Assembly: GCA_003490025.1 (NCBI GenBank)
Contig: DNJC01000112.1
Span: 16,398 to 80,397 of the forward strand
Source of the DNA: Geobacter sp.
GTDB lineage: Bacteria > Desulfobacterota > Desulfuromonadia > Geobacterales > Geobacteraceae
DNA length: 64,000 nucleotides
Reading direction: 5' to 3'
Shown here: in pieces, positions 33,801 to 42,332 of the stretch
How positions within the stretch are numbered: position 1 is the first letter of the stretch
Layout: every line of letters begins with the position of its first letter
The notes under the pieces: generated by a model
Seen by the model: the letters and a program-made list of their open reading frames with translations, nothing else
The model's database searches: none
What the model was told of the DNA's origin: nothing
Translations under genes and position numbers: made by a program

Positions 33801-34355
33801 ATGGCAACCATCGGCTACGCGAGGGTAAGCACGACCGACCAGAACCTAGACGCTCAACTAACGCAATTGCAGGGTGTAGGCTGTGACAAGGTGTACCAGG
33901 AGAAAGCAAGCGGGGCCAAGGAGGACAGACCAGAACTAGCGGCCATGTTGGACTATGCACGGCAAGGTGATACGGTGGTGGTGTGCAAGCTAGACCGGAT
34001 AGCCAGGAGCACCAAGCACCTGCTTAACATCGTGGAAGGGCTACAAGACAAGGGCGTGACCTTCCGAGTCCTGAACATCGACCTGAACACAAGCACGGCC
34101 ACCGGCAAGCTCATGCTCACCATGCTAGGCGCGATAGCCACCTTTGAACGGGAGATGATGCTAGAGCGGCAGCTAGAAGGTATCGCACAGGCTAAGCAAG
34201 CGGGTGTCTACCAGGGACGCAAGCCAACGGCCAAGGCACAGGCTAAGCAAGTCCTGGAACTACTCGCCCAGGGCAAAACAAAGCAAGCTGTCGCGGATAC
34301 CCTCAACATCGGAGTTGCAAGCGTCTACCGAATAGCCAAGGAAAACAAGGTATAG
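33801..34355 (+). CDS. Serine recombinase, resolvase/invertase family
   Basis: A 184-residue recombinase with catalytic Ser10 in GYARVSTTDQN, the conserved VVCKLDRIARSTKHLL segment, the E-helix region (LGAIATFEREMMLERQLEGI) and a C-terminal helix-turn-helix (TKQAVADTLNIGVASVYRIA). It would resolve multimers or invert DNA at the upstream res-like site. AGGAGGTG lies before the ATG at 33801, which also gives the standard N-terminus. A second recombinase beside the integrase suggests a plasmid-like past or a need to resolve dimers. Confidence 0.93.
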   Translation: MATIGYARVSTTDQNLDAQLTQLQGVGCDKVYQEKASGAKEDRPELAAMLDYARQGDTVVVCKLDRIARSTKHLLNIVEGLQDKGVTFRVLNIDLNTSTATGKLMLTMLGAIATFEREMMLERQLEGIAQAKQAGVYQGRKPTAKAQAKQVLELLAQGKTKQAVADTLNIGVASVYRIAKENKV

Positions 34356-35337
34356 CAGAACCTACATACGCAAGTAAGAGAACATCTAACACCCGCTATC
34401 CAAGAGAACAACCAAGGATAAACGGGTGTTTGTTATTATCACGAAAATTGATAGATACGATTTGTGCATCTACGACAAAATGCATGGGAACAAACTACGA
34501 ACGGAGCGTAAGCGTAGTGAAGTAGTTAAGGGCTGAGCGAAGCGAGTTAGTATACTACAGCGTAGCTGGTTATAAATTAGCTGGTAACAAGAACACACAT
34601 TTATGTTAATTAAAGCAAGTAACTACAAGTTACCTACATCAAAGGTAAATAGGTAAGGTTACTAGCAGCGTAATCTGTGTATATACTGGTTTAATACAAT
34701 ACTCAACTAAGAACTAATCAAGAACTAATACAATAATTTTGTGATAACGTGGTTAATAGATACTGGTTTTTTGCAAGCACCCGCAATATATGAGTTAAAG
34801 TTGTACACGCTAGCCTCGTATTCGCCCGAGACACAGCGGCGTTCCGGTTCTTTACTCTGTAAGTGCAACCATTGCCCAGCAGAAGCTACTGTAATCATTC
34901 AATAGGTGTGTGTAAATCAAGGGTTTAGGTCGGGTAACCAGGATGTTCAAAAGGAGATAGATGCACGCGCAAACGAGCACGGCATAGCCCCGAGCGGATA
35001 CCCCACCTGTCCAGGACTACGCCGTACCCGTATCAAGACGTTCACCTGTCCAGCCCTTGCCATGGTATGCTCCGGCACCCAAAGACCCGCCACAAGTCAA
35101 CCTCGCCCGCTTCCTCGCTCTGTTCAGATCGGGACCGCTTCCGATTCCTGCACAGTGGCCATGGGGAACCTGCGCGGCTTACAGAAGTCAGAACACCCTC
35201 ACGTATCAGCAGTACCATTTCACCATTCAGTAGCTCACAGACAACAAGACCAATCGAATCAATTTAGTCCTGAACTAAAGCCCTCCGTGAAGAAGAGCCT
35301 TAGTCCCTACTTGGTCATGAACGTTCTGCCAGACCTG
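34356..35337. other. AT-rich region without a convincing gene
   Basis: About 980 bases with no gene I can support. It holds a perfect small palindrome GTAACT-ACA-AGTTAC near 34620, AGGTAA-type repeats nearby, three AGAACTAAT-like direct units near 34705-34730, and a TGCAACC motif at 34864-34870. A 148-codon plus frame (34906-35352) has no recognisable domain and odd composition. The region could hold replication or regulatory sites, or decayed genes. Confidence 0.5.
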
Positions 35338-35517
35338 TTACGCACAAGCTAGTTTCTCGATCCAATCTTCCACTTCAGACCGCACCCACCCTACAGCACG
35401 GATGCCCAGCTTTCTACGTGCCGGGAACGTCCCTAGCTTTTCTTTGTTGTAGATGCTCGTGTAGCACATCCCCGTTGCCTCAACTACCGCTTTCCGCTTC
35501 ATGATGCTTACCGCCAT
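35338..35517 (-). CDS. AlpA-like regulator, right copy
   Basis: A 59-residue helix-turn-helix protein on the minus strand. Its core (MKRKAVVEATGMCYTSIY, then GTFPARRKLG and VGWVRSEVEDWI) aligns along its length with the left AlpA-like protein. The ATG at 35517 has GGGGGTG 7 bases upstream; an in-frame ATG at 35502 is possible. The two paralogues face inward from opposite ends of the element, so each could govern one end, or one is a leftover of an earlier tandem insertion. Confidence 0.82.
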   Translation of the reverse strand: MAVSIMKRKAVVEATGMCYTSIYNKEKLGTFPARRKLGIRAVGWVRSEVEDWIEKLACA

Positions 35518-35587
35518 ACAGGTACACCCCCGAGAGTTGCCGCTACGATAGTTTGTTCACTGCCGGTCACGGTTGTTAATCTGTAAG

Positions 35588-35649
35588 TGCAACCGATGGG
35601 CAGGATTCATTAACGGGTATGGCAATCAGAGGTTGCACGAGAGGTTGCA
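35588..35649. promoter_or_regulatory. Candidate integrase arm-type sites, right
   Basis: TGCAACC (35588-35594) and two direct AGGTTGCA copies (35630-35637, 35642-35649) lie 80 to 140 bases inside attR, mirroring the set next to attL. Confidence 0.6.
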
Positions 35650-35728
35650 CACAAACAATAAGGGCCTAACCGCAATCGGCCAAGCCCCTTGAATTGTTTG
35701 CTATATTGCATTTTAGGTTGCCGTTACA

Positions 35729-35748
35729 TATCAGCCGAGCAGGCTGTT
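35729..35748. repeat. attR direct repeat over a gene 3' end
   Basis: Right copy of the 20-bp att core. It covers the stop codon and last five sense codons (Asn-Ser-Leu-Leu-Gly) of the zinc-ribbon gene. Confidence 0.85.
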
Positions 35749-35886
35749 GAAGTTCCTCGCCCTGTTGGCCAGGATGGTCGGGTCGAGGACCTCTCCGCAG
35801 CAGGTGCATTTCCAGGCGTCGAAGGACCTGACAAAGTCGTAGTATTTCTCGGCGAACATCCTTCCTTTGCATTTCGGGCATTTCAT
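35731..35886 (-). CDS. Small zinc-ribbon protein, integration target
   Basis: A 51-residue protein, MKCPKCKGRMF at the N-terminus and WKCTCCGE in the middle: two cysteine knuckles (Cys3, Cys6 and Cys27-Cys30) typical of a zinc ribbon. The ATG at 35886 follows GGAGGTAGCTT, a strong ribosome site. Its 3' end serves as the attachment site for the 4.5-kb element, which restores the terminal codons exactly. The role is unknown; such proteins often bind nucleic acid or metal. Confidence 0.8.
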   Translation of the reverse strand: MKCPKCKGRMFAEKYYDFVRSFDAWKCTCCGEVLDPTILANRARNFNSLLG

Positions 35887-36042
35887 AAGCTACCTCCCCC
35901 AGATCCAGAGTTGATTAAAAAACTTCATGTGTGGGAAGCTACATTTCACCTTACATGCCAAGAAAACAATTATGAGGTTGTTGTAATGCTAATGAGCCAT
36001 CTCCCCGGAACAACTGTCGATAAAAAGCACCGTTACGGGTCA

Positions 36043-36600
36043 TTAGAAATATTTTTGGATTAGAGAAAGCTTCCCCGGACCGACTCCAGGGACCCGCAGC
36101 ACCCCCTCCAGCGAACCGAAAGCGCCATTTTCATGACGGTAGGCGATGATCCTCTCAGAAAGCGCCTCCCCTATGCCGGGAAGAAGCGCCCACTCCCCCT
36201 GGTCCAGTTCGTCCGGATGCAGCGGGATCCCGAGCAGCATCCGCTCCTTTACGGGCATCTTAGTGATTGAAATTGAGGGGTTTTTTGCACCGGACAACCT
36301 CAGGGTGACGACGTCGCCGCTCTTCAGCGGCTGCGGCGCCAGCCGGTTGACGCCGGCTGCATCGGCATGGGCGGGGAGCGTCATTTTAATGGCGGTGAGC
36401 GGCGACGCCCCTTTCGGCAGCCGGTAAACGCCCGGGCGCGCGAAATCCCCCGCCAGCCGGACCGTCACCGTTTCCGCTCCGGAACGAAACGAGGCCGCGC
36501 CCTCACCTGTTGCGGTGGGGACGCGGCCTCTAAGGTAAAGCGACAAGGAGAGCAGCAGGGCGAGGCACCAGAGTGCGAGGCGGCTGCCGCGGGAGATCAC
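36043..36600 (-). CDS. ComEA-like helix-hairpin-helix protein
   Basis: A 185-residue protein with an N-terminal TM/signal segment (about 7-22), an SLBB-like domain (about 45-105, VRLAGDFARPGVYRLPKG) and a C-terminal helix-hairpin-helix pair (WALLPGIGEALSERIIAYR, LRVPGVGPGKL), as in the periplasmic DNA-binding protein ComEA. It overlaps cimA by 4 bases. A role in DNA uptake is possible; no other competence genes are in the window. Confidence 0.85.
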   Translation of the reverse strand: MISRGSRLALWCLALLLSLSLYLRGRVPTATGEGAASFRSGAETVTVRLAGDFARPGVYRLPKGASPLTAIKMTLPAHADAAGVNRLAPQPLKSGDVVTLRLSGAKNPSISITKMPVKERMLLGIPLHPDELDQGEWALLPGIGEALSERIIAYRHENGAFGSLEGVLRVPGVGPGKLSLIQKYF

Positions 36601-38183
36601 TTCTTGGGCGCCCCCGCCTCCTCGTCCCTGTGCAGCTTGAACTCGATGGCATCGACCAGCGCCTGGTACGACGCCTCGATGACGTTGGAAGAGACCCCGA
36701 CGGTTCCCCAGCGCGCCTCCTTGTCTCCGGACTCGATGAGGACCCGGATGGAAGAGGCGGTCCCCTGCCCTGCGGGGAGCACGCGGACCTTGTAGTCGTG
36801 GAGCTTCACGTCCTTTAGCTTGGGATAGAACTTTTCCAGCGCCTTTCTGAGCGCGTTGTCCAGGGCGTTCACCGGGCCGGAACCCTCCGCCGCGGTGTGC
36901 TCGATCTTCCCTCCCACCTTAACCTTGATGGTCGCCTCGGAAATCGGGAGTTCGTCCTCGTGGCGCTTCTCGTCGATGACGCGGAAACCTATCACGGAGA
37001 AGAACTTCCGGTGCGTCCCGAGAGCCCGCTTCATGAGGAGCTCGAAGGATGCCTCGGCCCCCTCGAACTGGTAGCCGCGGTTCTCCATCGCCTTGATGTC
37101 CTCGAGGATCTCCAGGGTAACCGGGTCCTTGCTGTCCAGGTTGATGTTGAACTCGGTCGCCTTGGCGAGGATGTTGGCGCGGCCGGAGAGGTCGGAGACC
37201 AGGACGCGGGTGGTGTTCCCCACCAGCTCGGGCCTCATGTGCTCGTAGGTCTCCGGGTGGCGCTGGATGGCAGAGACGTGCACGCCCCCCTTGTGCGCGA
37301 AGGCGGAGTTGCCGACGTAGGGCTGGTGCTTGTCGGGGGCGAGGTTCGCCAGTTCGTAGACGTAGCGGGAGAGTTCCCGCAGGGTGCGCATCTGGGCGTC
37401 GCTGATGCAGTCGCGCTTCATCTTCGCCTTGAGGGCCGGGATGATGGAGCAGAGGTTCGCGTTGCCGCAGCGCTCGCCGAAGCCGTTGATGGTTCCCTGC
37501 ACCTGCACGATCCCCTGGTCCACCGAGATGATGGAGTTGGCGACGGCGCACTCCCCGTCGTTGTGGGCGTGGATGCCGAGCGGGGTGGAGATCGCCTTTT
37601 GCACGTCTTTCACGATCTGGGCGACCTCGAACGGCATGGTGCCGCCGTTGGTGTCGCACAGGATGATGCAGGCGGCGCCCGCCTGCTGGGCCGCCTGCAG
37701 GGTCTTGATGGCGTACTCGGGGTTCGCCTTGTAGCCGTCGAAGAAATGCTCGGCGTCGTAGAAAACCTCCGGCATGCGCGCCTTGAGGTATTCCAGCGAG
37801 TCGAAGATCATCTCCAGGTTCTCCTCGAGCGGGATCCTGAGCGCCTCGTGCACCTGGAAATCCCAGCTCTTGCCGAAGATGGTGACCGCGTCCGCCTCGG
37901 ACTGCACCAGGGTGCGGATGTTCTGGTCCTTGTCCGGGGTGATCTTCGCGCGCCGGGTTGAGCCGAAGGCGGCGATCTTCGCCTGGGAGAGCTTCTCCTT
38001 CTTGATGTCCTTGAAGAAGGAGACGTCCTTGGGGTTGCTCCCGGGCCATCCCCCCTCGATGTAATGAATGCCGCACTCGTCCAGCTTGTGGGCGATGCGG
38101 ATCTTGTCCTCTACCAGAAAGGAGATGTCCTCCGCCTGCGTCCCGTCCCTAAGCGTCGTATCGTAAAGTTTCACCAGGCTCAT
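36597..38183 (-). CDS. cimA: (R)-citramalate synthase
   Basis: Condenses pyruvate and acetyl-CoA to citramalate, the threonine-independent entry to isoleucine used by Geobacter. The 528-residue protein has an HMGL-like TIM barrel (YDTTLRDGTQAEDISF; metal-binding HAHNDGECAVANS) and a C-terminal LeuA allosteric domain (SSIRVLIESGDKEARW), where isoleucine would give feedback. The ATG at 38183 follows GGTGGGG; the frame stays open upstream into the heptamer repeat. It lies downstream of lysC. Confidence 0.93.
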   Translation of the reverse strand: MSLVKLYDTTLRDGTQAEDISFLVEDKIRIAHKLDECGIHYIEGGWPGSNPKDVSFFKDIKKEKLSQAKIAAFGSTRRAKITPDKDQNIRTLVQSEADAVTIFGKSWDFQVHEALRIPLEENLEMIFDSLEYLKARMPEVFYDAEHFFDGYKANPEYAIKTLQAAQQAGAACIILCDTNGGTMPFEVAQIVKDVQKAISTPLGIHAHNDGECAVANSIISVDQGIVQVQGTINGFGERCGNANLCSIIPALKAKMKRDCISDAQMRTLRELSRYVYELANLAPDKHQPYVGNSAFAHKGGVHVSAIQRHPETYEHMRPELVGNTTRVLVSDLSGRANILAKATEFNINLDSKDPVTLEILEDIKAMENRGYQFEGAEASFELLMKRALGTHRKFFSVIGFRVIDEKRHEDELPISEATIKVKVGGKIEHTAAEGSGPVNALDNALRKALEKFYPKLKDVKLHDYKVRVLPAGQGTASSIRVLIESGDKEARWGTVGVSSNVIEASYQALVDAIEFKLHRDEEAGAPKK

Positions 38184-38205
38184 GTCCCCACCTTTAAAAA
38201 CCATT

Positions 38206-38318
38206 CGTTCAACGTTCAACGTTCAATGTTCAACGTTAACCGGCAACCGTTCTTTCTACGATCAACGCACCAAGGCAAAGGGTTTGACCTGGAACGTTGA
38301 ACGTAGAACGTTGAACGG
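38206..38318. repeat. Inverted heptamer arrays between lysC and cimA
   Basis: A left array of GTTCAAC-type units (38206-38240) and a right array of GTTGAAC-type units (38290-38318) are mirror images separated by about 50 bases. They fill the whole gap between cimA and lysC. Confidence 0.85.
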
Positions 38319-38321
38319 GTT

Positions 38322-39542
38322 CTATTTCTCTCCTGCCAGGCCGAAGGCGTCGTGGAGCACCCTGACGGCGAGCTCGGTGTACTTCGCGTCGACGACGACG
38401 GAGATCTTGATCTCGGAGGTGGAGATCATCTGGATGTTGATCCCCTCGGCGGCGAGCGCCTTGAACATCGTGGTGGCGACACCGGCGTGGCTCCTCATGC
38501 CGAGGCCGACGATGGAAACCTTGCTGACGTTCTGGTCGGAGATTACGGCTTTGGCGGCGATGACCTGGGCGGTCTCCTGGGTGATGGCCAGCGCCTTCTT
38601 GTAGTCGGCCTGGGGCACGGTGAAGGTGAAGTCGGTGGAACCCGCCTCGCTCACGTTCTGCACGATCATGTCGACGGATATGTTGGCATCGGAGAGCGGC
38701 GACAGGAGCTGGGCGGCGATCCCCGGCTTGTCCGGGACCTGCATCACTGCTATTTTCACTTCATCCTTGGCATAGGCGATACCCGAGACGAGCACTGCTT
38801 CCATTTCTTTATCCTCCTTGGTAACCATGGTTCCGAGATTGTCATTAAAGCTCGAGCGGACATGGACATCGACGTTGTATTTGCTGGCGAATTCGACGGA
38901 ACGTATCTGCAGCACCTTGGCGCCGAGGCTGGCGAGTTCCAGCATCTCCTCGTAGGAGATCCGCTCGATCTTCTTGGCATCCTTGCAGATGTTGGGGTCC
39001 GTGGTGTAAACGCCGTCCACGTCGGTGTAGATCTCGCAGACGTCGGCCTTGAGCGCCGCGGCGAGAGCGACCGCCGAGGTGTCCGAGCCGCCGCGACCCA
39101 GGGTGGTGACGTTGCCGAACTCGTCGACGCCCTGGAAGCCGGCGACGATCAGGATGGTCCCTTCCTTGATGTCGTTGCGCATCTTGGTGTCGTCGATGTT
39201 TTCGATGCGGGCCTTGCTGTAGGCGGTATCGGTGACGATGGGGACCTGGAAGCCCAGGTAGGACTTCGCCTTGTATCCCATCGATTTCAGGCACATCGCC
39301 AGCAGGGCGATGGAGACCTGTTCACCCGCCGCAACCAGCACGTCGTATTCGCGGTTGTCCGGGAATTCGCATACCTCGTTGGCGAGCGCCACCAGCTTGT
39401 TAGTTTCGCCTGCCATGGCTGATACTACCACCACCATGTCGTTTCCGGCATCGTAGGTTTTTGCCACCCTCTTGGCGACGTTGCGAATCCGTTCGACGGA
39501 ACCCATCGAGGTGCCGCCGTACTTTTGGACCACCAAAGCCAT
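38322..39542 (-). CDS. lysC: Aspartate kinase
   Basis: First step of the aspartate family pathway (Lys, Met, Thr). The 406-residue protein has VVQKYGGTSMG at the N-terminus, the amino-acid kinase domain (GRGGSDTSAVALAAALKAD) and two ACT domains at the C-terminus (about 265-400) for feedback control. AGGAGGACTGAC precedes the ATG at 39542. Followed by cimA on the same strand, so Lys/Thr and Ile branches may be co-expressed. Confidence 0.95.
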   Translation of the reverse strand: MALVVQKYGGTSMGSVERIRNVAKRVAKTYDAGNDMVVVVSAMAGETNKLVALANEVCEFPDNREYDVLVAAGEQVSIALLAMCLKSMGYKAKSYLGFQVPIVTDTAYSKARIENIDDTKMRNDIKEGTILIVAGFQGVDEFGNVTTLGRGGSDTSAVALAAALKADVCEIYTDVDGVYTTDPNICKDAKKIERISYEEMLELASLGAKVLQIRSVEFASKYNVDVHVRSSFNDNLGTMVTKEDKEMEAVLVSGIAYAKDEVKIAVMQVPDKPGIAAQLLSPLSDANISVDMIVQNVSEAGSTDFTFTVPQADYKKALAITQETAQVIAAKAVISDQNVSKVSIVGLGMRSHAGVATTMFKALAAEGINIQMISTSEIKISVVVDAKYTELAVRVLHDAFGLAGEK

Positions 39543-39712
39543 GTCAGTCCTCCTTGAACTCAACTGTTGATCCGCCTTATCTTCTATCCTCCGGCGGTTG
39601 GAACCACCTTTATTAGCAAGAATATACCTGTGGGTCAAAACATTTTTTTACTGAATCCCCTCCAGGACAAGGGAACCGGGCAATTTTTTTGGCAGCCGGA
39701 CGAGGAGGGGAA

Positions 39713-39746
39713 TAAAAAGCCCCTCCCGACGGGCGGAAGAGGCTTT
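39713..39746 (-). terminator. Terminator after tsaE
   Basis: On the minus strand AAAGCCTCTTCC / GGGAGGGGCTTT pairs imperfectly around a 7-base loop and ends in UUUUUAUU, about 80 bases beyond the tsaE stop. Confidence 0.7.
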
Positions 39747-39828
39747 CGTTGCAGCCGTGACGATGCGGGGCGGATCTATGTAAGCGGTATCACAATCCGG
39801 CGTTTGAAGCTGCGCTGCGGCAGCGTGG

Positions 39829-40299
39829 TCAGGCAGGGAAAAGGGCCTGCAAGATGGCACGGGCCCTCGGCCCGGAAGCCAGGAAGGAGACGGAACGCTC
39901 CTCGGTCCCGGCGTGGTCCAGCGACACCGTCAGGGCGTCGCGAGGCATCCCGTCGCCGAGGCGCTCGGCCCACTCCATGACGCAGACGCCGTCCCCGGAA
40001 AAGTACTCGTCAAAGCCGAGGTTCTCCACGTCTTCCGGACCGTTCAGGCGGTACAGGTCGAAGTGGTACAGGGGGAGCCGCCCCTCATAGATGTTGAGGA
40101 TGGTGTAGGTGGGACTCGTCACCGGGGTCCCGGGATCGACATCGAGACCCAGGGCGATTCCCTTGGCGAACTGGGTCTTGCCGGCCCCGAGTTCCCCCAC
40201 CAGGGCGATGAAGTCCCCCGGCGCCAGCACCGCGCCAAGACGCGACCCGAGTTCGACCGTCTCCTGCCAGCTTCTGGTTGTAACGGACGGCATCGGCAC
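39829..40299 (-). CDS. tsaE: tRNA t6A modification ATPase TsaE
   Basis: ATPase that works with TsaB, TsaC and TsaD to form N6-threonylcarbamoyladenosine at position 37 of ANN-decoding tRNAs. The 156-residue P-loop protein has Walker A GELGAGKTQFAKG, the SPTYTILNIYEG segment and the HFDLYRL and VMEWAERL motifs. The GTG at 40299 overlaps the stop of the CBS gene; an ATG at 40293 with AGGT upstream is equally possible. Confidence 0.93.
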   Translation of the reverse strand: MPMPSVTTRSWQETVELGSRLGAVLAPGDFIALVGELGAGKTQFAKGIALGLDVDPGTPVTSPTYTILNIYEGRLPLYHFDLYRLNGPEDVENLGFDEYFSGDGVCVMEWAERLGDGMPRDALTVSLDHAGTEERSVSFLASGPRARAILQALFPA

Positions 40300-40748
40300 T
40301 AACCTATCATGGTCCTGACCATGTCGATGCGCCCGATGATGCCGACCACGCGCCGTCCCTCGACGACCGGCACCGCCTGGATCTTCTTGCTGGTCATGAT
40401 GTCGGCCACCTCGCTCACCGGCGATTCGGGCCCTACGCTCAGCACCTCCTCGGAGTAGATCTCGCCTACCGTCTGGCCGGTCATCTTCTGCAGTTCCTTC
40501 TCGAAGCGCTTGTCGCTTTCCAGGTAGATGACCCAGTCGAATATGGAGACCACGGTCGGTATGTGCAGGTTCTTGTCCTGCTCGATAAGATCGCTCTCGG
40601 AGACGATACCGATCAGCTCACCCGCATCGTCCACGACCGGGACGCTGCTGATGCGGCTCTCGGCGAAGAGCTTGGCGAGATCCCTGACCGTGGTGTCGCG
40701 GCGCACGGTGATGACGTCTGTGGTCATTATGTCTTTGGCTTTGAGCAT
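40299..40748 (-). CDS. Tandem CBS-domain protein
   Basis: A 149-residue protein made only of two CBS motifs (KDIMTTDVITVRRDTTVRDLA and PVSEVADIMTSKKIQAVPVV), which form a Bateman module binding adenosine nucleotides. It probably acts as a cytoplasmic energy or redox sensor for an unknown partner. It lies between nnrDE and tsaE, overlapping the latter. Confidence 0.9.
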   Translation of the reverse strand: MLKAKDIMTTDVITVRRDTTVRDLAKLFAESRISSVPVVDDAGELIGIVSESDLIEQDKNLHIPTVVSIFDWVIYLESDKRFEKELQKMTGQTVGEIYSEEVLSVGPESPVSEVADIMTSKKIQAVPVVEGRRVVGIIGRIDMVRTMIG

Positions 40749-40793
40749 GGTCTTTCTCCCTTTGTTGTTTCAGAACATCGTGCAGCCGCAGCT

Positions 40794-42332
40794 TCAGCGT
40801 GACAGGTTGCGAAGCGCCATCGGCAGCCTGTCTTGTACATCGGTGGCGGTAAGCCCCTGGGTGCCGTGGCTCTCCGCCAGGAGGTCGGCCGCATGGCCGT
40901 GGATGAAGACTCCCAAGAGGCAGGCGGCGAAGGGGTCGTACCCCTGGCCGACCAGCGCCGCGATCACGCCGGTGAGGACGTCCCCCATCCCGCCGGTGGC
41001 CATGCCGGGGTTGCCGCTGCCGTTGATCGCCACCCTGCCGTCGGGCGCCGCGATGATGCTGCGCGCCCCCTTGAGGACCAGGTGCACCCCGAAGCGTGCG
41101 GCGAACTCCCGTGCGCAGCCGATCCGGTCGGCCTCGACCTCGGGGACCGTGCAGCCGCAAAGGCGCGCCATCTCGCCCGGGTGCGGCGTGAGGATGGTCA
41201 CCCGCCCGCGTCGTTTCAGGAGGATCTCCCGGTTCGCCGCCACCGCGTTCAGCCCGTCGGCGTCCATGACGAGCGCTGCGGCGAGGGCGGGAATAAGCGA
41301 CTGCACCAGGTAAACGGTGGAGGGAGCTGTGCCTAGCCCCGGCCCCAGTGCCACCGCATCCTTGCCGCCGGCCGCGCGAAGCAGTTCGCCCAGGGCGCCC
41401 GCCTGGAGGTACTCGACGTTTCCCCTCCCCACCGGGAGCGTCATCGCCTCCGTGCTCTTCACCTCGAGGATCGGGTTCAGGGAAGCAGGGATGGCGAGGG
41501 TGACCAGACCGGCGCCGGTGCGCAGGGCGCTGTTGGCAGCCATGGCCGCGGCGCCCGTTTTCCCGGTGCTCCCGGCGACAACGAGGCAGTGACCGTTACT
41601 CCCCTTGTGGGCGGCGACGGCGCGGGGACAAAAAAGCCCCCTGGCGCAGTCGAGGTCGACGAACTCGCAACCAGGGGCCTCGGCGACGACCGTGTCGGGC
41701 ATCCCTATGTCGGCGACGATGAGGCGCCCGCAGAGTTCCGCGCCCGGATGCAGGATGTTCCCGAGCTTCGGGAGCGCGAAGGTGACGGTCATCTCGGCGC
41801 GCACCGCACGTCCAAGCACGCGCCCGCTCCCGGCGTCGACGCCGGAGGGGATATCCACCGCGACCACCGGCGCACCGGCCGCGTTGATCATGTCGATGAC
41901 CTCGCCGTAGACCCCGGTCACCTCGCTCTTCACGCCGGTGCCCAAAAGTGCGTCCACGATGACGGTCGCCTGCCGCAATAGCCCCTCGCGCCCCGCCACC
42001 CCCTGCGGCGCGGCGATCACAGTCTCCGGCGCGAGACGCGCCAGGTTCGCCGCCGCATCCCCGGTCACCGCCTCCTTTGCCGCCACAAGAAGCACCGGCG
42101 TGTCCCATCCCCTTTCGGCGAGGAGCCTGGCGATCACGAAACCGTCGCCGCCGTTGTTCCCCTTGCCGGCGACGATGAGCGCCGTCCTCCCCTCTCCCGG
42201 GCCGAACCTCTCCGTCACGGCATCGGCGCATCCCTTGCCGGCCCGCTCCATCAGGGCAATGCCGGGGACCTGGAACTCCCCTATCGCCCTTTGATCCATG
42301 AGCTGCATGACCTGTCCGGTTACCGCCTTCAT
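40794..42332 (-). CDS. nnr: Bifunctional NAD(P)H-hydrate epimerase/dehydratase
   Basis: Repairs damaged, hydrated NAD(P)H. The 512-residue fusion has the YjeF N-terminal epimerase (about 1-215; VAGKGNNGGDGFVIARLL) and a C-terminal ribokinase-like ADP-dependent dehydratase (about 225-510; TPHPGEMARL, NGSGNPGMATGGMGDVLTG). The start abuts the acpS stop. Both catalytic domains appear complete. Confidence 0.93.
   Translation of the reverse strand: MKAVTGQVMQLMDQRAIGEFQVPGIALMERAGKGCADAVTERFGPGEGRTALIVAGKGNNGGDGFVIARLLAERGWDTPVLLVAAKEAVTGDAAANLARLAPETVIAAPQGVAGREGLLRQATVIVDALLGTGVKSEVTGVYGEVIDMINAAGAPVVAVDIPSGVDAGSGRVLGRAVRAEMTVTFALPKLGNILHPGAELCGRLIVADIGMPDTVVAEAPGCEFVDLDCARGLFCPRAVAAHKGSNGHCLVVAGSTGKTGAAAMAANSALRTGAGLVTLAIPASLNPILEVKSTEAMTLPVGRGNVEYLQAGALGELLRAAGGKDAVALGPGLGTAPSTVYLVQSLIPALAAALVMDADGLNAVAANREILLKRRGRVTILTPHPGEMARLCGCTVPEVEADRIGCAREFAARFGVHLVLKGARSIIAAPDGRVAINGSGNPGMATGGMGDVLTGVIAALVGQGYDPFAACLLGVFIHGHAADLLAESHGTQGLTATDVQDRLPMALRNLSR

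Larger units (their letters stand above)
31224..35748. mobile_element. Small integrative element bounded by a 20-bp direct repeat
   Basis: The 20-base sequence TATCAGCCGAGCAGGCTGTT occurs at 31224-31243 and 35729-35748, about 4.5 kb apart. Between lie a tyrosine integrase, AlpA-like regulators near both ends, a membrane protein, a serine resolvase and AT-richer DNA unlike the surrounding GC-rich chromosome. The right copy covers the last codons and stop of a chromosomal zinc-ribbon gene, so integration leaves that gene intact. Integrase and attachment site are next to each other at the left end, as in P4-like islands. It is too small and lacks genes to be a conjugative element; mobilisation would need help, or it is a satellite. 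Confidence 0.85.

Noticed and set aside
34906..35352. 148-codon plus-strand frame inside the integrative element
   Set aside because: No recognisable domain, no ribosome site, odd composition and it overlaps the end of the right AlpA-like gene on the other strand.
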